The position numbers were made by a program, and so were the translations under genes. This document shows positions 1 through 12,866 of a stretch of 64,000 nucleotides of DNA, piece by piece (the stretch's first letter is position 1; the number at the start of each line of letters is the position of its first letter). The stretch is taken from NCBI GenBank assembly GCA_030248215.1, contig JASANG010003746.1, positions 62,001 to 126,000 of the forward strand, in the 5' to 3' direction. Source of the DNA: Enoplolaimus lenunculus (lineage: Eukaryota > Nematoda > Enoplea > Enoplida > Thoracostomopsidae). A model generated the notes under the pieces. It did not search any database and had not been told where the DNA came from. It was given only the letters and a program-made list of their open reading frames with translations.

Positions 1-407
1 AATCATTTAATAAAATCGAGTTTGTTCTAAAAATGCGAATGTGTCAAAGCTGCTGAGCTAAAAATCAACACAGTAGCCGGGTAGGGTTTATTAAAAATTA
101 TGCAGGATTTGGAAGCATATCACTGTTTAGTTACAAGTAACGACATTCAGAGGAATGTTACTTATAAGAATAATTGGCTTGCACATCTTCTTAACCATTA
201 AGGTTAATGCTTAGACTTAGACATAAGCGTGGCTCAGGAAAAGGCCTAGGCAACAACTTAGCCTAAAGATTATGTTTAGACGTAGGTAAACGTTGTTATA
301 AGCCTTAGCCTAAGCGCTAAATAATGGTGGGACTGTACTACAGTAGAATACGGTTATAAACCTATTAACAAAAAATCAATAGCATTTGACTTTGTTTATT
401 TTTCTAG
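1..407. other. Intron sequence with a degenerate TTAGGC-like repeat
   Basis: No exon is visible before the splice acceptor ending at 407. Positions about 190-330 hold degenerate TTAGGC/GCCTAA words (cttagacttagac, gccttagcctaagcg). The same motif style recurs near 6650, 16140, 33760, 49810, 54310 and 55460, so it is a dispersed repeat and not unique sequence. The stretch is probably an intron of the unc-53-like gene. Confidence 0.6.
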
Positions 408-3400
408 CGGAAACGCATCTGAGCTGCCAATTGTGATTATTCTCGACAATTTGCATCACGTTCAAGCGCTCAAAGAATCATTCAGTGCGTTGTTATCGGT
501 TGGAAATGTAAACTTTCCGTACATTATTGGAACAACCAATATGCAATGCTCAACACATTCGCTATTGGTTCACCACAATTTCAGGTAATAAAAATTTACC
601 ATTATTGATCATTCAGTGGTTCATCGCATCACGGTGTGAGCAAAAGGGAGCTAAGATGCAACCGTTTTCACAAAAAATTTTCGACTATTCAATTGTTGGA
701 ATATTTTGGGCATGATGCCAAAAGTTTTATTTTTGATATCTATATATTAAAGCTGGAACGCTCCATATACTTATTTTGGGCAACGTTCCAATGAATTTTA
801 TATATGCATGCAAATTAATTGCATATCAGTAAGGTTTTGTTTACATATCTCTAAATAGAAAATTGTTCAGATTTTGTTTGGGCAGAAGTTTCTATTAGTT
901 TACGCGTGCATTTTGTTAAAATATGTGCATGTTTTTTCGATGGGTAATCAATGCAATTTTAAAGTGAATTAGCAAGTGGCGGACCAAAAAATATTTGGTG
1001 AAGGATAAAAATTTGTAAATATTTCAAAACAGTGAAAAATTCATCTCATTTTTGCCCATACATGGCAGCCTGTGTCAATGGGCTGCCAAATCCGCCGCTG
1101 CCCAACAGGACCCATGGGGCACCAGGCTCCACTTCCACAATGTGCATGTATGATTACCTCAAAAAATTGGAAATTTGGTAACATACAGTGAACCAAATTC
1201 GGATGCTTCAATTAGATCAACTTTGGTGTGATGATATTTAGGCCGAGGATTAGAGTGTTGACCTATTTCAAAAGTGTTGCACCTCTGCTCTACGCTTGCA
1301 ATGATTGCTTGCATGCAGCAGAATTGCACCTTTTGGTAGATCCAACACAGTGCTCAAAATCCCGAAGCGATTCAATTATACCTGTTGTATATCTGACCAA
1401 AGTTATATCTTAATATACGAATGGGCTTAAGTGACTTTCAAACAAAGTGACCAAGTCATAAAACTCATAATGGGACAACGCTAACAAAAATATGCCAATT
1501 ATTGCATTTGGGGGCATTATATTTCTAAACGTATATATTGGTTTTATCAATGTCACACTACCTTTTGTAGGGTTTTTGGGTAACAAGTACTTTATTATGT
1601 TTGTCAAACAGTCTATACTTGCAAATTAATAGGATGCTCACTAATTAGCATATTATCTATTCTAATTACTGCATAAAGCATATTGTTATTATGTTGGTTC
1701 GAGCTTCGCTCAATACGTGTCAATGAAACTGTTTTGAAAGACGTTGAAATTATTAAATTAAAACATAATTTTTTTAACAATCACATTTCCTCCTACTATA
1801 GATGAAAAATGTAGTCGAAAATTAAAGTCGTGACTGTTTGTTATAGATTTGTGCTTTGGCGCAACCACGCCGAACCGATTCGTGGTTACTTGGGCCGATA
1901 TTTAAAACGAAAGTTAGTAGCAAAAGAAATTGAAGAAGGCCGCCGCTTGCCTGAATTGGGCCGCATTGTTCAGTGGATGCCAAAAGCATGGGAACATATC
2001 AATAAGGTTAGTGCTATTGAAAATTTTTGGATATTGTGGAATTTACCGGGATCCATCCGAGAAATTCAGATTATAAATAAGTTATTCATATTCTTTTTGG
2101 ATAAAACAGATATTACTAACTTAAGATACAAGTTTTTGTTATAGTTTTACTTTAATGTGCTTTCATTGTAATCATCTTTTACGTTAATGGCATTTGCTTC
2201 TCTTCTACGCTAATTTTTTTTAATTTTTGTTTTAGTTTTTGGAACAAGTTAGCCGTTCAGCCGAAGTTACAATTGGGCCACGCCTGTTTGCTTCTTGTCC
2301 AATGGATCTCGCAAAGTCGCGAGAAATGTTCATTGAATTGTGGAATCATTCGATTGTTCCGTATTTGCTTGAAGCAGCCAAAGAAGGCAAACAGGTACCT
2401 TTGTGTACAAAATTGACATCCCTGCAATTTCATTTCAGAGATTTGGCGTTTAAAAACAAGCGAAAATAAATATATCACATGTATTAGCGATTAAGCATTG
2501 GTGGATCCATGGCGTAAAGCTCACGTGCAACCTAGGCCCCCTCACAGGGATTGTCGCTTGCCGGGGTTTTCACCATTACACGTGACCCCTCCGTCAAAAA
2601 TTTCTGGATCGGCCACTGCGTGATGGATATTTATCGAAATCAATGGGAGGAAGCCTTAACGCTGAGTTTTGTCATTTTCAGCTGTATTCGTTTTTATAAG
2701 CAAGTTTGCTTCGCCAAAAAATTTCCTGTTGCAAAGAACTAAAAAGCGGGCGTCTGACGGAGGCGACTTTGGAACTTGAGGTTCTGCCACCTGAACCTCT
2801 TATTTCCGAACTGCTTAAAATTAACTTGCATATACTCCTCTAGCTTAAAAATTGTCTTACCATCTTTTTAGTATTTTAGCTCATTTAGTTAATTTGGATG
2901 CTTATTAATGTTCGTTGTAAAATGTTTTAATAGAAAACATTATTGATGACTATACGATCTACATTTATGTGGGCTATATCCTCATTTGAAAGTTCTTTGT
3001 AAACATATGTAGCGAGCAAGAAATTTTTATGGTTATTCTGAACGCCAAGAAACGAGCTTTTTTTCCTCGTCTCTTCGAAAAATTTGGCAGTTAGTAGTAA
3101 CTCCCCTCTACCTTATTTGTACGCTAAGATCGCAGAGACCTTCACTAAACGCTACCGTCATTGTTGCAGATGAACCAAATCAACTGGCGTCCAGGAAGCT
3201 GGGAAGATCCAGCAGGTGAAATAATTCGCAGTTGGCCATGGTCAGAACCGCCTGATACATCGTTCGCTCGATTACGTTTCGAAGACATTGGCGGCGATGT
3301 GCAACCCCCAATTTTACACCCGCCTCCACCGCAACGGTCAATGTCGATTGGAAATGCAACAAGCGCTGGTGGAGCAACAACAACAACAACAACTCTGATT

Positions 3401-4287
3401 GGATCTGGCAACAACACTAGTAGAGCACCAAGTGAAACTGGTCAGGTTGCGAAATTATGGAACGAACAAGAAAATGATCCACTGGTATGTTGATAATAAA
3501 TTACTTATTGCACATTTTGATCGTTGATCAAGCCTGTAGTCAGCACAATTTTGATGTCAATCCTCACTCTCTTGGTAACATAAGAAACGGTTCCTGTCTA
3601 CGTTTCTACAGAACGTAACCTGATCTTTTCAAAATTCCAGATATGTCCATATTGTACCTTGCATATTCCGTACTAATTCAAACTTTAGCATTTAGCTTGT
3701 TGAATAATGAAATATGGATGATGTATTTTAAATTTGTGTATTGACCGTTTTGAATTAGGTTACACAGAAGGCTGGTATTGATGCAACGGAAAACGAATGT
3801 CAAAAAATTTTAGTACATCTATTTACAGATACAGATTATACTCACTATCTTGAAATACTTCAGGAATCTCCTTATCATGCAGCAACCAGTTGTCGGAGAC
3901 TGTGATTTGGCTTGTATTCATCAAAAATACGCGTTCAATTCCTTGTCAGAACTATCGTTTTTACTGCATTTCAAATTTGTATACCGCCAAAAATTGAAAA
4001 CTTCCCCCACAATTAAGGTTAAGGCTTAGGCATGCTTTTTCCTATAACACTGAGTCTAAGCGTAATGTGAGGCAAGAGTACAAGTATCCATTTCCGTAGC
4101 TCGTGCTAGACCGTTAAGGAAGTCGTTTTGCGATTGGTTAACGTTTTGCTGGTGATTAAACATCACTTTTCTTTGTTTTAAGGCAATGTTACTTCGTCTG
4201 AAAGCAGAACAAGAAGCCGCTGCAGATTCAGATCTCGATTCAACGCTCAACTATCAAACTGAAGGCTGTGTATATAGTAACAATTGA
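408..4287 (+). CDS. unc-53: UNC-53/neuron navigator (NAV) homologue, C-terminal exons (5' part outside the window)
   Basis: NAV proteins are AAA+ domain cytoskeleton regulators needed for neurite and muscle-arm outgrowth. Five exons are seen: 408-584, 1847-2006, 2236-2394, 3170-3484 and 4183-4287 (TGA). All junctions are GT-AG and the phases agree; for example AG|A across the first junction gives Arg. The first exon holds the Walker-B region (VIILDNLHHV) and YIIGTTN. The next hold LVLWRNHAEPIRGYLGRYLK-type sequence and TIGPRLFASCPMD. Exon four encodes W-x-PGSWEDPAGEIIRSWPW, and the last gives AMLLRLKAEQEA. These follow the vertebrate NAV2/NAV3 C-terminus in order. Some 304 residues are visible; the calponin-homology and coiled-coil regions of the family would lie upstream, outside the window. 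Exon four has an inserted Pro/Thr/Ser stretch including a Thr run. The family call is firm; orthology to unc-53 is inferred. Confidence 0.9.
754..790 (+). repeat. Hairpin repeat, copy 1 (inside an unc-53 intron)
   Basis: A 37-nt hairpin has TGGAACG pairing with CGTTCCA. A TATATTAAA stretch lies just upstream and the octamer ATGCAAAT lies downstream at about 807-814. A second copy sits at 15409-15444. The inner stem uses U-G pairs here and C-G pairs in the other copy. Confidence 0.5.
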
Positions 4288-7023
4288 ATGGTATCAGTTA
4301 TTTTGCGCAAATATTTTACTGGTTGGAATAATCGTTACCAATGTGATAACCCGATGTAATTAATTGGTCAACAGTTTAACCACTGTTTCAGAAAATTAAT
4401 TAGTTGCAAGACATGAATAGATATTGTGTGATGTAGATTGCGTAATGCATGGTTATTTGCAGTGTAATTTTTCGATCGGCCTGAAATGAGTTTAGTTAAA
4501 GCTAACACCCTTCGTTTTGCCTAAGGAGGTTTCAACAAGTCAAACTTTCGAGTTACATTTGTTTTTAGACGTTAGGTATAAGTTAAGTTTCCGAGTTCCT
4601 GCATAGTGCAAGGGGTGAAACGCTGCTTAAAATTCGGTATGATCATGCAAAATAATATTTTTCGCAAACATTTGGCTGTTGTAAACCCATGCAGCTTTGA
4701 AAATTATCTGGTTTTGCATTACTTCGGCTTAAGCTTAATTGAGTCGAGCGTGTGGCGGATAGCGTACAAGTATCAAGCAATTTGCAATTTTTTTAGTTTT
4801 CTGATCATTGCTTAAGCCAAAATTAATTTCAGTCTGAAGATAAAAATCAATACAACCTTATGTTGGTGATAAACAGTTGTGTTTACTCTTGAAAATTCAT
4901 TACTGTTTCGAATGCAGTTTTTACTCGTATGTTATCCTTGTTGACTTGGTAATAATTACGAACAACTCCCATAATTATCATAAAAGTATGTACGTTACAT
5001 GTAATTTTCACGGTTCATATTGTTATTGGTAGCAAAAAATGCTAGTTTTCACAAAATATAAATGCCACTCGGAAGAATAGTTTAGTTCCACTCGGTTTGC
5101 AGATTTGTGTGCAATTATTGAAATTGACCCAGACACTCAACGGAAATAGTGCAGACTATATTATGCTCCGAAATTAAATCCGTTTATTTAAATTTTATTA
5201 ATTTATATACTTTTCAATTTTGGTATTTGGGCTTTTGATATTTAGTTACGTATTCATTAACCAGTGTACCTGGACATTGCACAGCCGGTAAACGTATTAG
5301 TGGCGCGAAGCTAGAATGTTGGAGACAACAAAAATAGCAAGAAGGCTTTCACTCCTGAACCCCTAATTACGCCTTCCCTGTAAGTCCCAGTGAATTGTTT
5401 TAATCACTCGGTCTGAGTTAGGACTTTCAGAACTCAGAATTCTGAGTCAGTAAAACTCAGTCTGAATTAATTATTCAACTTACGCGGAATCAACTGAACT
5501 TAGAGTGAGTTAATGTTTACTGTTCTTAACTCAAAAGTAATTAACTATCTAGCTGAGTTGGTTAATCAACTCATTGGAATTTACAGTGTTGTTATCCTAC
5601 AGATTTAATGTAAAAGCGTCAAAATTATTGAAATACCAACCGTTTAAGCACGTTTCAATTTTGATATGCTTCATTTCTGTACTTCAAGCTATCTCCATAT
5701 CTTCTAAGGTTATCGCTTTTGTTGGCGGGCCTGCCTCGTGGACTTAAGTTTTGTGATCAACGTTTCTTTTTGACCCTTTTGATTCAGCTTTAAATTATTT
5801 GGGTTTATGAATTACTTATACTATACGTAATAAAATGTAATGGCAATTGCATATTTATGAGCGATTCTTGGACGGTTATTGTAGTTTTTATGAGCTTAGC
5901 CGCATTTTTTATTTATTTTTACGATATATGGCAGACTGCAAGCGGAGGTAAAAAAAATGCCGGACCGGAAGTCAACAGATTTTGACAAAACCGGAGGTAA
6001 GTCGAAATTATAGGTAGTTAAAATTGACCTAATATCTGTAAGGTGTTGTTCAATCTTCTGGTCCTTGCTTATTATTTTTACGAAATGTCAGTAATGTTTG
6101 CCTCAAAATCGAACCAAAGGCTAAAAACGAAACGCCCCAAGCAAATACAGCAAAAAAAAATTTGTAACAAAATGCAAAATTCCTCAACCGAAATTGCCGG
6201 AACCGCAGGCAGAAATTCTGCTTAGCCGGCGGTCGATATTCTATTGTGCCAGCGTTATTTTTCTGCATGACAAAGCTGTGTCGCGGACAGGCGCACAGAT
6301 CTCGCCGTTGCGTTTAATGATATGGAAAACTCATTTACACGCTATGGAAAGATTTGAAACTACAAAGTTCACAGAATTTGGACAATACTCATTTGGATTT
6401 CGTTGAAACCTAAAGAATTAAACGTCAATTTTACAAGATTTTATGCGATTCATAAATAAACATCGTAAAATAAATAGCACGTGAGAAAACCTACTCGAAA
6501 TGAGGTGAATTTCTCAAACAAGCCCTATATGCCCAAAGGAAAGCGTAGGGATAGCATATAATTTCCGGCACATGTTACTTTTCGGGCTGTCCCGGTTTCT
6601 GGTGGGTGTGTAAAAGAGTAGGCTTACATTGTAGATCACATTTTTTGCTTAGGCTTAGGCTTAGGAGTACGCTTTTGCAACGCTTAGCTTAGGCTTTGGC
6701 TTATGAATACGCTTAACCTACTGTTACGTCTCTAAAAGTAACATTGGTCGATTTTCCGATAAGGTTACGCTAGCGTAATTTTATCCGGTGGAACATTATT
6801 CTGTAACACTGGTAATCATATGCAGATATTACCAGGAGTAACTTGCACGTAAACTCAACATATGCAATCGGTGTGGCTCAATCAAACAAAAACCTTGGCT
6901 ACGCTTATGGAAACATTATTTTATGTTAACTTTACATGATACTTTTTCGTTATCGTCATCGAAGCACACTTTGGTGCCAGTTCACGCAAAACACCCCCGA
7001 ATCCGTCCACTAATAATATGGCA
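4288..7023. other. Intergenic region, AT-rich, with repeat debris
   Basis: No convincing coding sequence was found. About 5938-6255 is a degenerate copy of the CCGG-rich hAT-like element (ccggaccgg and ccggaaccg words). About 6640-6725 holds TTAGGC repeats (gcttaggcttaggcttagg). About 5395-5580 has a run of GAGTTA/TAACTC words. The rest appears to be unique AT-rich sequence. Confidence 0.5.
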
Positions 7024-7465
7024 GCGACAGTGGTAAGTGTTACTATAAAAAGCGTCCCGTTTTCCCGAGAGACAGCAAGGTTTACGAGTGCAACTAACCA
7101 AGTTGTTGACATTTGCCAGCTATTTGTGCTTGGCAGCAGAAATCTGCGGCAGGCTTGTTTTGAGCAAACGAGAAAGTAGATCAGTTTCATATTTGTGCTG
7201 GGAAAACGCCCTGTTTCGAGCAAACGGAAAAACGGCACGGGGGCAGCTACTTTGTATTGATTTTGTCTGGAGGGTTGCCGCCCAGCTGCTACCCCCGCGC
7301 AACTGAGAAAGAGCCGGAAGGAGAATAACTGGTAACAATAAACAACAACAAGCAACAACAAAATGAATGCACAAACAATAGTAGAAAAGGTTTGCTATCT
7401 CTTGCACTACTGATGTTCCTCGGGAAAACGGGACGCCCCTAAAAGTAACATTGGCCACGATTGCT
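7024..7465. mobile_element. Short inverted-repeat element (MITE-like), about 440 bp
   Basis: An 18-bp perfect inverted repeat lies at 7052-7069 (GCGTCCCGTTTTCCCGAG) and 7419-7436. Imperfect homology extends outward to about 45 bp, including the motif AAAAGTAACATTGG. That motif also occurs next to other repeats near 6735 and 54395. Open frames inside it are by-products of the inverted structure. No transposase was seen. Confidence 0.6.
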
Positions 7466-7699
7466 ATACAAATAAATATCACGCAAAAAATACCGAATTT
7501 AACGAAATCGCTACCGAAGTAGGTACATCACATTTAAAATCGTCTTTACCCACTCGTTTCTGAAAATTTCTTAACAACTTGCGTGTTGAAATAAAACAGT
7601 AAACATTGCGGATGATATATATTTGTATTCACTGCTCACCAAGTAGCGTCTTGCTCTAGAGGCCTCGTGTTCGTACTGCGCTGGTCGCTATGCCCAGTC

Positions 7700-10600
7700 T
7701 CAAGAATTACGATACACAGTCTGTTGATTGCTTAAAAATTGTCTAAGTGCGTTCTTTTTAGCTATTTTTCTTCGCATAAATAAAAACGCTATTACACCGC
7801 CTGTACATCCGGCAAGAACACAAAAAACTACAGCGCCCAGCAAATAAAAAACCGCTCGTGAAAGGCAGACTTGGGCCGGTTGATCGGACACAATTGGTCC
7901 GTTGTCTTGTGACACGCCGCCGTTTGTATGGCCGCCTCTATGGCCCTCAACATGCCTTTGAAGATGCCGCCATCCTTTAGGCAATTCGTTCAGTGTATCG
8001 TTTAAATCGAGGACGTTAAATTCGCGAGTTGCTACGTCGATTAAAAATTCACGTTGCTCCCTTGCGAATTCTGGAGGTAATGGATGGTTTCTTCCGTTTT
8101 CACCTTTAAACGACCTTGTTTCTCGTTTATTTTTCGAGTTATTGTTTCTATTGTATTTATTGTTTGTGTGGCGAATGCTGTTATATCTGTTATTGTTGTA
8201 TTTGTTGTCATTGTTGTTATGGTTGGTGTTGTTGTTGCTGCTGCTGTTGTTGTTGTTGTTGTTGTAGCTGTTTCTGTTGCGGTTGGAAATACTATTGCGT
8301 TTGTTGCTACTGTTAATATTTGCTGTTTTACTTCTCCATTGAGTTGCGGTGACCGTTTTTATCACCGACGCTTTACCGGATCTCGAAGGAATATTGTCTC
8401 GTTTATATTGTGCGTTGGGTAGACTTTCTAATGGCGGCAGACGAAAACTGATCTGATCTTCGCGAGGCAACGGATGTGGATGTCCGTCTGAAATTGCTAG
8501 GCCATCGTGGGGACCTCGTCGGCTAAATTGGCCGCTGTTTGGCAACGGTTGAGGTGGATGACCTCCGGCAAACGCATCTGGATTGTTTGGCAGGACGTTT
8601 TCAGGACCTTCTTGACCAGATGTATGCGGCGGAAGACCACCGCGGTAGTCATCGTTTGGTCCTGAGGTTCGATCTCCTTTATAGTTGTTGTTTGCTTGAG
8701 GTGGTGATCTATCCGGGTAGTTACCGTTAGGTGGGGGAGGTACGCCACGATACGCTTCTCTTGATACCGGTGTGCCATGTCTATCGATCAGGGGCTGGGC
8801 TTCAGGTGGTGGGGGTCTGCCGTTAAATCTACCATTTGCAAGGGATAAATCTCCACGAACGCCTTCGTTTGGATTGGACCTGGGCGGCAAATTTTCCGGG
8901 TAGTTTCCATTTGGTGGGGGAGGTGGGTGTTCCCCAGCGTTTGGGACAGGTAACGGAACTCCTTCGTATCGCGAAGATACAGGGCGCACCGGTGGCGGCC
9001 GGCCGTTGTTAATTGGTTGATCGATAGGTCCAGAAGTTTTGTAGTTGGGGCTGCCTATTCCGGTGGCATCGGAGCATGAGGGAATTGGACAGTAGTTGTC
9101 TTCACGAAGAATTAAAGAGACTTGGCATTGGAAATATAAAGATGGACGATCGGCGTATCTAAATAGAAATGTAACTTTCTAAGTACGGTAGTTCAGCCTG
9201 CTTTTTAGACAGTAACGTTCACACATGTGGTCAAATGAAAGCAGGTTATGCCGTTATAAAACGGGGCCGTGGATTCATTATTACGAGCTTCCGTGCGATA
9301 TAGGTGTTATTACTAATCATTTGTTGCATAAAGTATACTATGAGCAACATTGACTGACTATTCTCAGGCTACAGTTCATTGCTGTTATACTAAAGCGTTA
9401 ATGTATTAACAACGCTCTAATCGAGATGCCGAGTTAAAATTTTACCTTAAAATAGGATCTTAGATAAAATTTAAAATATTCTTGCGAAACGGAGGTAATT
9501 ACGAGGGTCGCATTTCATGCGTTATCCTTTCGTTCCGGATAAACTCAAAAATAGGCAATTAAGAAAGATATGTTGAATGGTGCTAATTGTCTTTCGATAC
9601 AATTCTGGGAAATCACTAGGGGCGCAAAAAATCCAGAAACTTCTAAAAACGAACCATTTAAAAAGGAACTATTCTATGCAAACGCACTGTTAATTGTATA
9701 AACTATAAATGTAAATGAGCTTATGTGGCAGATCCAAGATGTCCCTGTGCGGGCGTATACCTTTTGGATTTAGAAAATTCAGTTTTTAAAATGCGTTTTA
9801 ACAAATGTTTTGATGCGTTAAAAAGTAACAAATCTCGCCAAGTGCTTGAAATAGTATTGCATTTCCGGCACATATTTGGGAATCTGGTTATGAGACATAT
9901 ATACTGTAAAAGATTCAGATGAGCTATTTTGTAGCAAAATTTTTTCAGCCTAGTTTTAGTGGAGGGATACATACCATCTTTCCTATCTCCGCTACTGATA
10001 AACATATCTGTTGTACTATTTTTGTTACTCTATACAATCCAGCGTGTTCTAAAGCATGTCAAAATACATTTTATATAATTTCTTCTGGTCTCATCAAAAC
10101 TTTCTGACAAAAATATACGTCTATCTTCCACTGTATACATCCATGCTTAAAAACACCGCTTACTTGAATACATGAGTTTCCTGTCCTGCGCTCAAATCAC
10201 CGGTATAATCTAAATTTTGCATTAAATAGCGATCCGTTGAGCATCCATTATAGTCAATGATTTCAACAACGTTACCATGTCCATCATCGACATAACACGA
10301 ATGTATTCTCATACAAAATACTCCTGCAGTCGGAGTTTCGCACGTCCATTTGTGATACACTGGTTCACCAACTATGGCGTATCTGCAAACATGCATGGTA
10401 ATCCAAAGGCTGATAACTAAGAAAGCCTTAGGGTTGTTTATCTCTTTAGATAAACTTTTTCCGTTGGAAAATGTTTTGGCTTTGAATATAAATTATACAA
10501 AATCCTATGTAGCCACGCTTCAATTCGGCTGTACCACTTATGTAACTCTAATTGCGCTAATTGGCTTTCATGGATTCTGATTTCAGCTATTGAATTCTAT

Positions 10601-12725
10601 ATCAATTTACAGATTCTAACTAATTACGAGATATGAACCCGAATTGATTCAGGTTCAGAATGGGAACCCATCAGCTTATCACCGACTCTTATTCGGGTCG
10701 CGATCGTACTTTCGCTTTTAAACAGTAACCAATAAGAAAAGACTGCAGAAAATTGCATCCAATAGTTTTACCTGACAGGTTCGCCATACGGTCCACCACG
10801 TAAAACTTCATATCGACATTGCGGCATAAATACACGATCAGTTAGAACACTTTCTGTTGACATCATTGACACGTCAAGTTGTTGTCTAACGGTTTTACTT
10901 GCTTCCATATAGTAACATCTAACTTCGTAAGCCCTGTCAACTTTGGTTATGAACGCCGGATGGAATGTAATAATCACTACTGTTGTTAGATACATTCCTG
11001 GCGGATTTAGAGATCTGAAACAAAAATGAACATTGTAAATGTAAAACAAGTGCTTAGGTAATTACCTACTACATACGCGATTGACCTTCCGTTGAAAAAC
11101 CGTTTTAAGGAATAACCTAAAATTGTTGGCTATTTTCGGTTGTCTCCAAGATGTCGTTTGCCCATCATAGGCCAATTTGGAAACTATTTTCAAATATGAT
11201 TTACTCATGACCTGTAAAGATCATTTCACTAACAAGTCTGTTGATTTTGAGAAATTCTAGTTTTTTGTCTTCAGCTGTACCGCAGTTCAACCACTTCGAA
11301 TGTATTAATGAGAAAAAAACGAAATTCAGGCTAATGTAAAGAACATGTGACGGAACAGTATTATAAGCATATTCGTAATCCTACTCATGCCGGCTATTGA
11401 GGTAAGTATATGATAAGGATTTTTAATCAATATTATACCGGTAATACACACGAAAGCTTCACTGTATAATGATCGGTTTTCGATATTTTTTCGCAACAAT
11501 AAACTTTATAAGTGTATTTTTTTCAGATAGAAACCGTGATTACGTCCCAAATTCTAATCTACAAGAATAAGAAATTTAGCTTAAACAATCCGCAATCTTT
11601 ACAAATGCCGCCGGTACCTTTGACGCCGTGTTCCGCATTCGGTAAACGGGACATTAATTGTAGCGACGAAACCGGGTGCAGCGTCCGTTCGACAATAATC
11701 AATGTCGTAATGGCCCTTGACATAGACATGGCCATCGAAATGATTCTTAAAAACGTAACAAGATAATTCATTTCGCTACGCTTAAAGTAAAAGATTTAAA
11801 TTATATACTTTATAAAACGTTTTCCGCCATTGCTATCGCGAATTAACTACAATTCGCTTGCCCGACAACTTGTTGCCTAACGGCGTCTTAAAGCCTATGA
11901 ATAAATCAAAGCATAATCCGAAGCGAATTCTGCGCCCAAGTCTAAGTGTAATAATGGGCGACGAATTGTCGAGTCGATGAATTTTCGGATTGCAAGTTGT
12001 CGGTTGACAAATTGAAGTGATACCACAAAATACATATCTTTGGATATGTTTACGAACTGGGTAATAAATGCTGGACAAATTTAAAAGTCGTAAACTTATG
12101 GCTCATCTTGGTCATTTATATATATGCATTTGAATGTTACGACTTAGGTATCGGTCACTTGCAAGGGCTTTATTGAGGTGAGGAAGGTTTCCTGGGTCTA
12201 TTCACTTTGAATTTTTTGTCCAGGATATTTTAGGCACTTTTTCAATTAACAAGGAACTCTCATTTCGAAAATTTTTTACGACTTGATGCCCTTTAAACTT
12301 TGTTTACGCCTTTCGGTTTGAGAGAGCATAGCCACATGTAAACACATAATTTTATGACCACGACGAACTAGATTGTTGACAAGTCTGCTTTACTGTTTTA
12401 CTATCACTTGAAATTTCGCGAAAGAATATATCCTCTCTATCGGCTTACTTATATTAAATTTAATGGAAAATTTTTCAGTTAGTATCTTTAATGGAAAAAT
12501 TTTCAGTTAGTATCTATAACCATTGACTGACCGTACCTGAGTATTGAACGAAATATAAATATTTTCGCTGCCACAGTCGATTTCTGGCTCCCCGATGACG
12601 CCGTTATCAACTGGAATAGCTGTGATTACATTTAACCACGATAATAACCAGCCAAATGTTATTAATTTCGAGGTTACATTTATCGGTAACCAGTACAGTG
12701 GTACATGTTGTAACAGAGTGTTCAT
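7700..12725 (-). CDS. Cuticlin-like ZP-domain protein with Pro/Asn-rich linker and C-terminal membrane anchor
   Basis: Nematode CUT/CUTL proteins are membrane-anchored, secreted ZP polymers of cuticle and sensory apical matrix. Exons (minus strand): 12537-12725, 11618-11745, 10772-11014, 10164-10382 and 7700-9158. All are GT-AG with matching phases, giving 745 residues. An N-terminal hydrophobic signal (about 1-37) precedes VDNGVIGEPEIDC. Next come GHVYVKGHYD, RSLNPPGMYLTTVVIITFHP, FITKVDRAYEVRCYYMEA, YHKWTC and SCYVDDG, which are hallmarks of CUT-type ZP modules (about 44-290). From about 300 to 600 the chain is Pro/Gly-rich and then Asn-rich. A KNKR furin-like site ends at residue 605. A hydrophobic segment at about 695-720 is followed by a basic tail (MRRK). 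The long linker between the ZP module and the anchor is unusual for simple cuticlins. ATG at 12725 is the first start that gives a signal sequence. Confidence 0.9.
8175..8290 (-). repeat. AAC trinucleotide-rich tract coding for polyasparagine
   Basis: The plus strand reads GTT/GTTG repeats. On the minus strand this is an AAC-rich tract inside the last exon of the ZP gene, encoding an Asn-rich, low-complexity segment. Its length is likely to vary between individuals. Confidence 0.7.
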
Positions 12726-12866
12726 GATTAAAGATTTGGGAATATACCTATACTACTCGGTGTCTTCTAAAAGTATATAATTTATAAATTCAGCCAAGTA
12801 TTAAGATTACGCTTATATTTTAAAACAATGCCATAACGAGCAGACCCTGCGAAAAAAATTTAAAAA

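Noticed and set aside
6921-7482. Long minus-strand open frames (146 and 120 codons)
   Set aside because: They lie across an inverted-repeat MITE, overlap each other in different frames and have no domain.
8084-8422. Plus-strand Val/Cys-rich frames
   Set aside because: Antisense of the Asn-rich coding repeat of the ZP gene.
11833-12078. Additional exon of the ZP gene
   Set aside because: An 81-codon minus frame lies in intron 1, but exon 1 joins the 11618-11745 exon in phase with the conserved CUT sequence, leaving no room for it.
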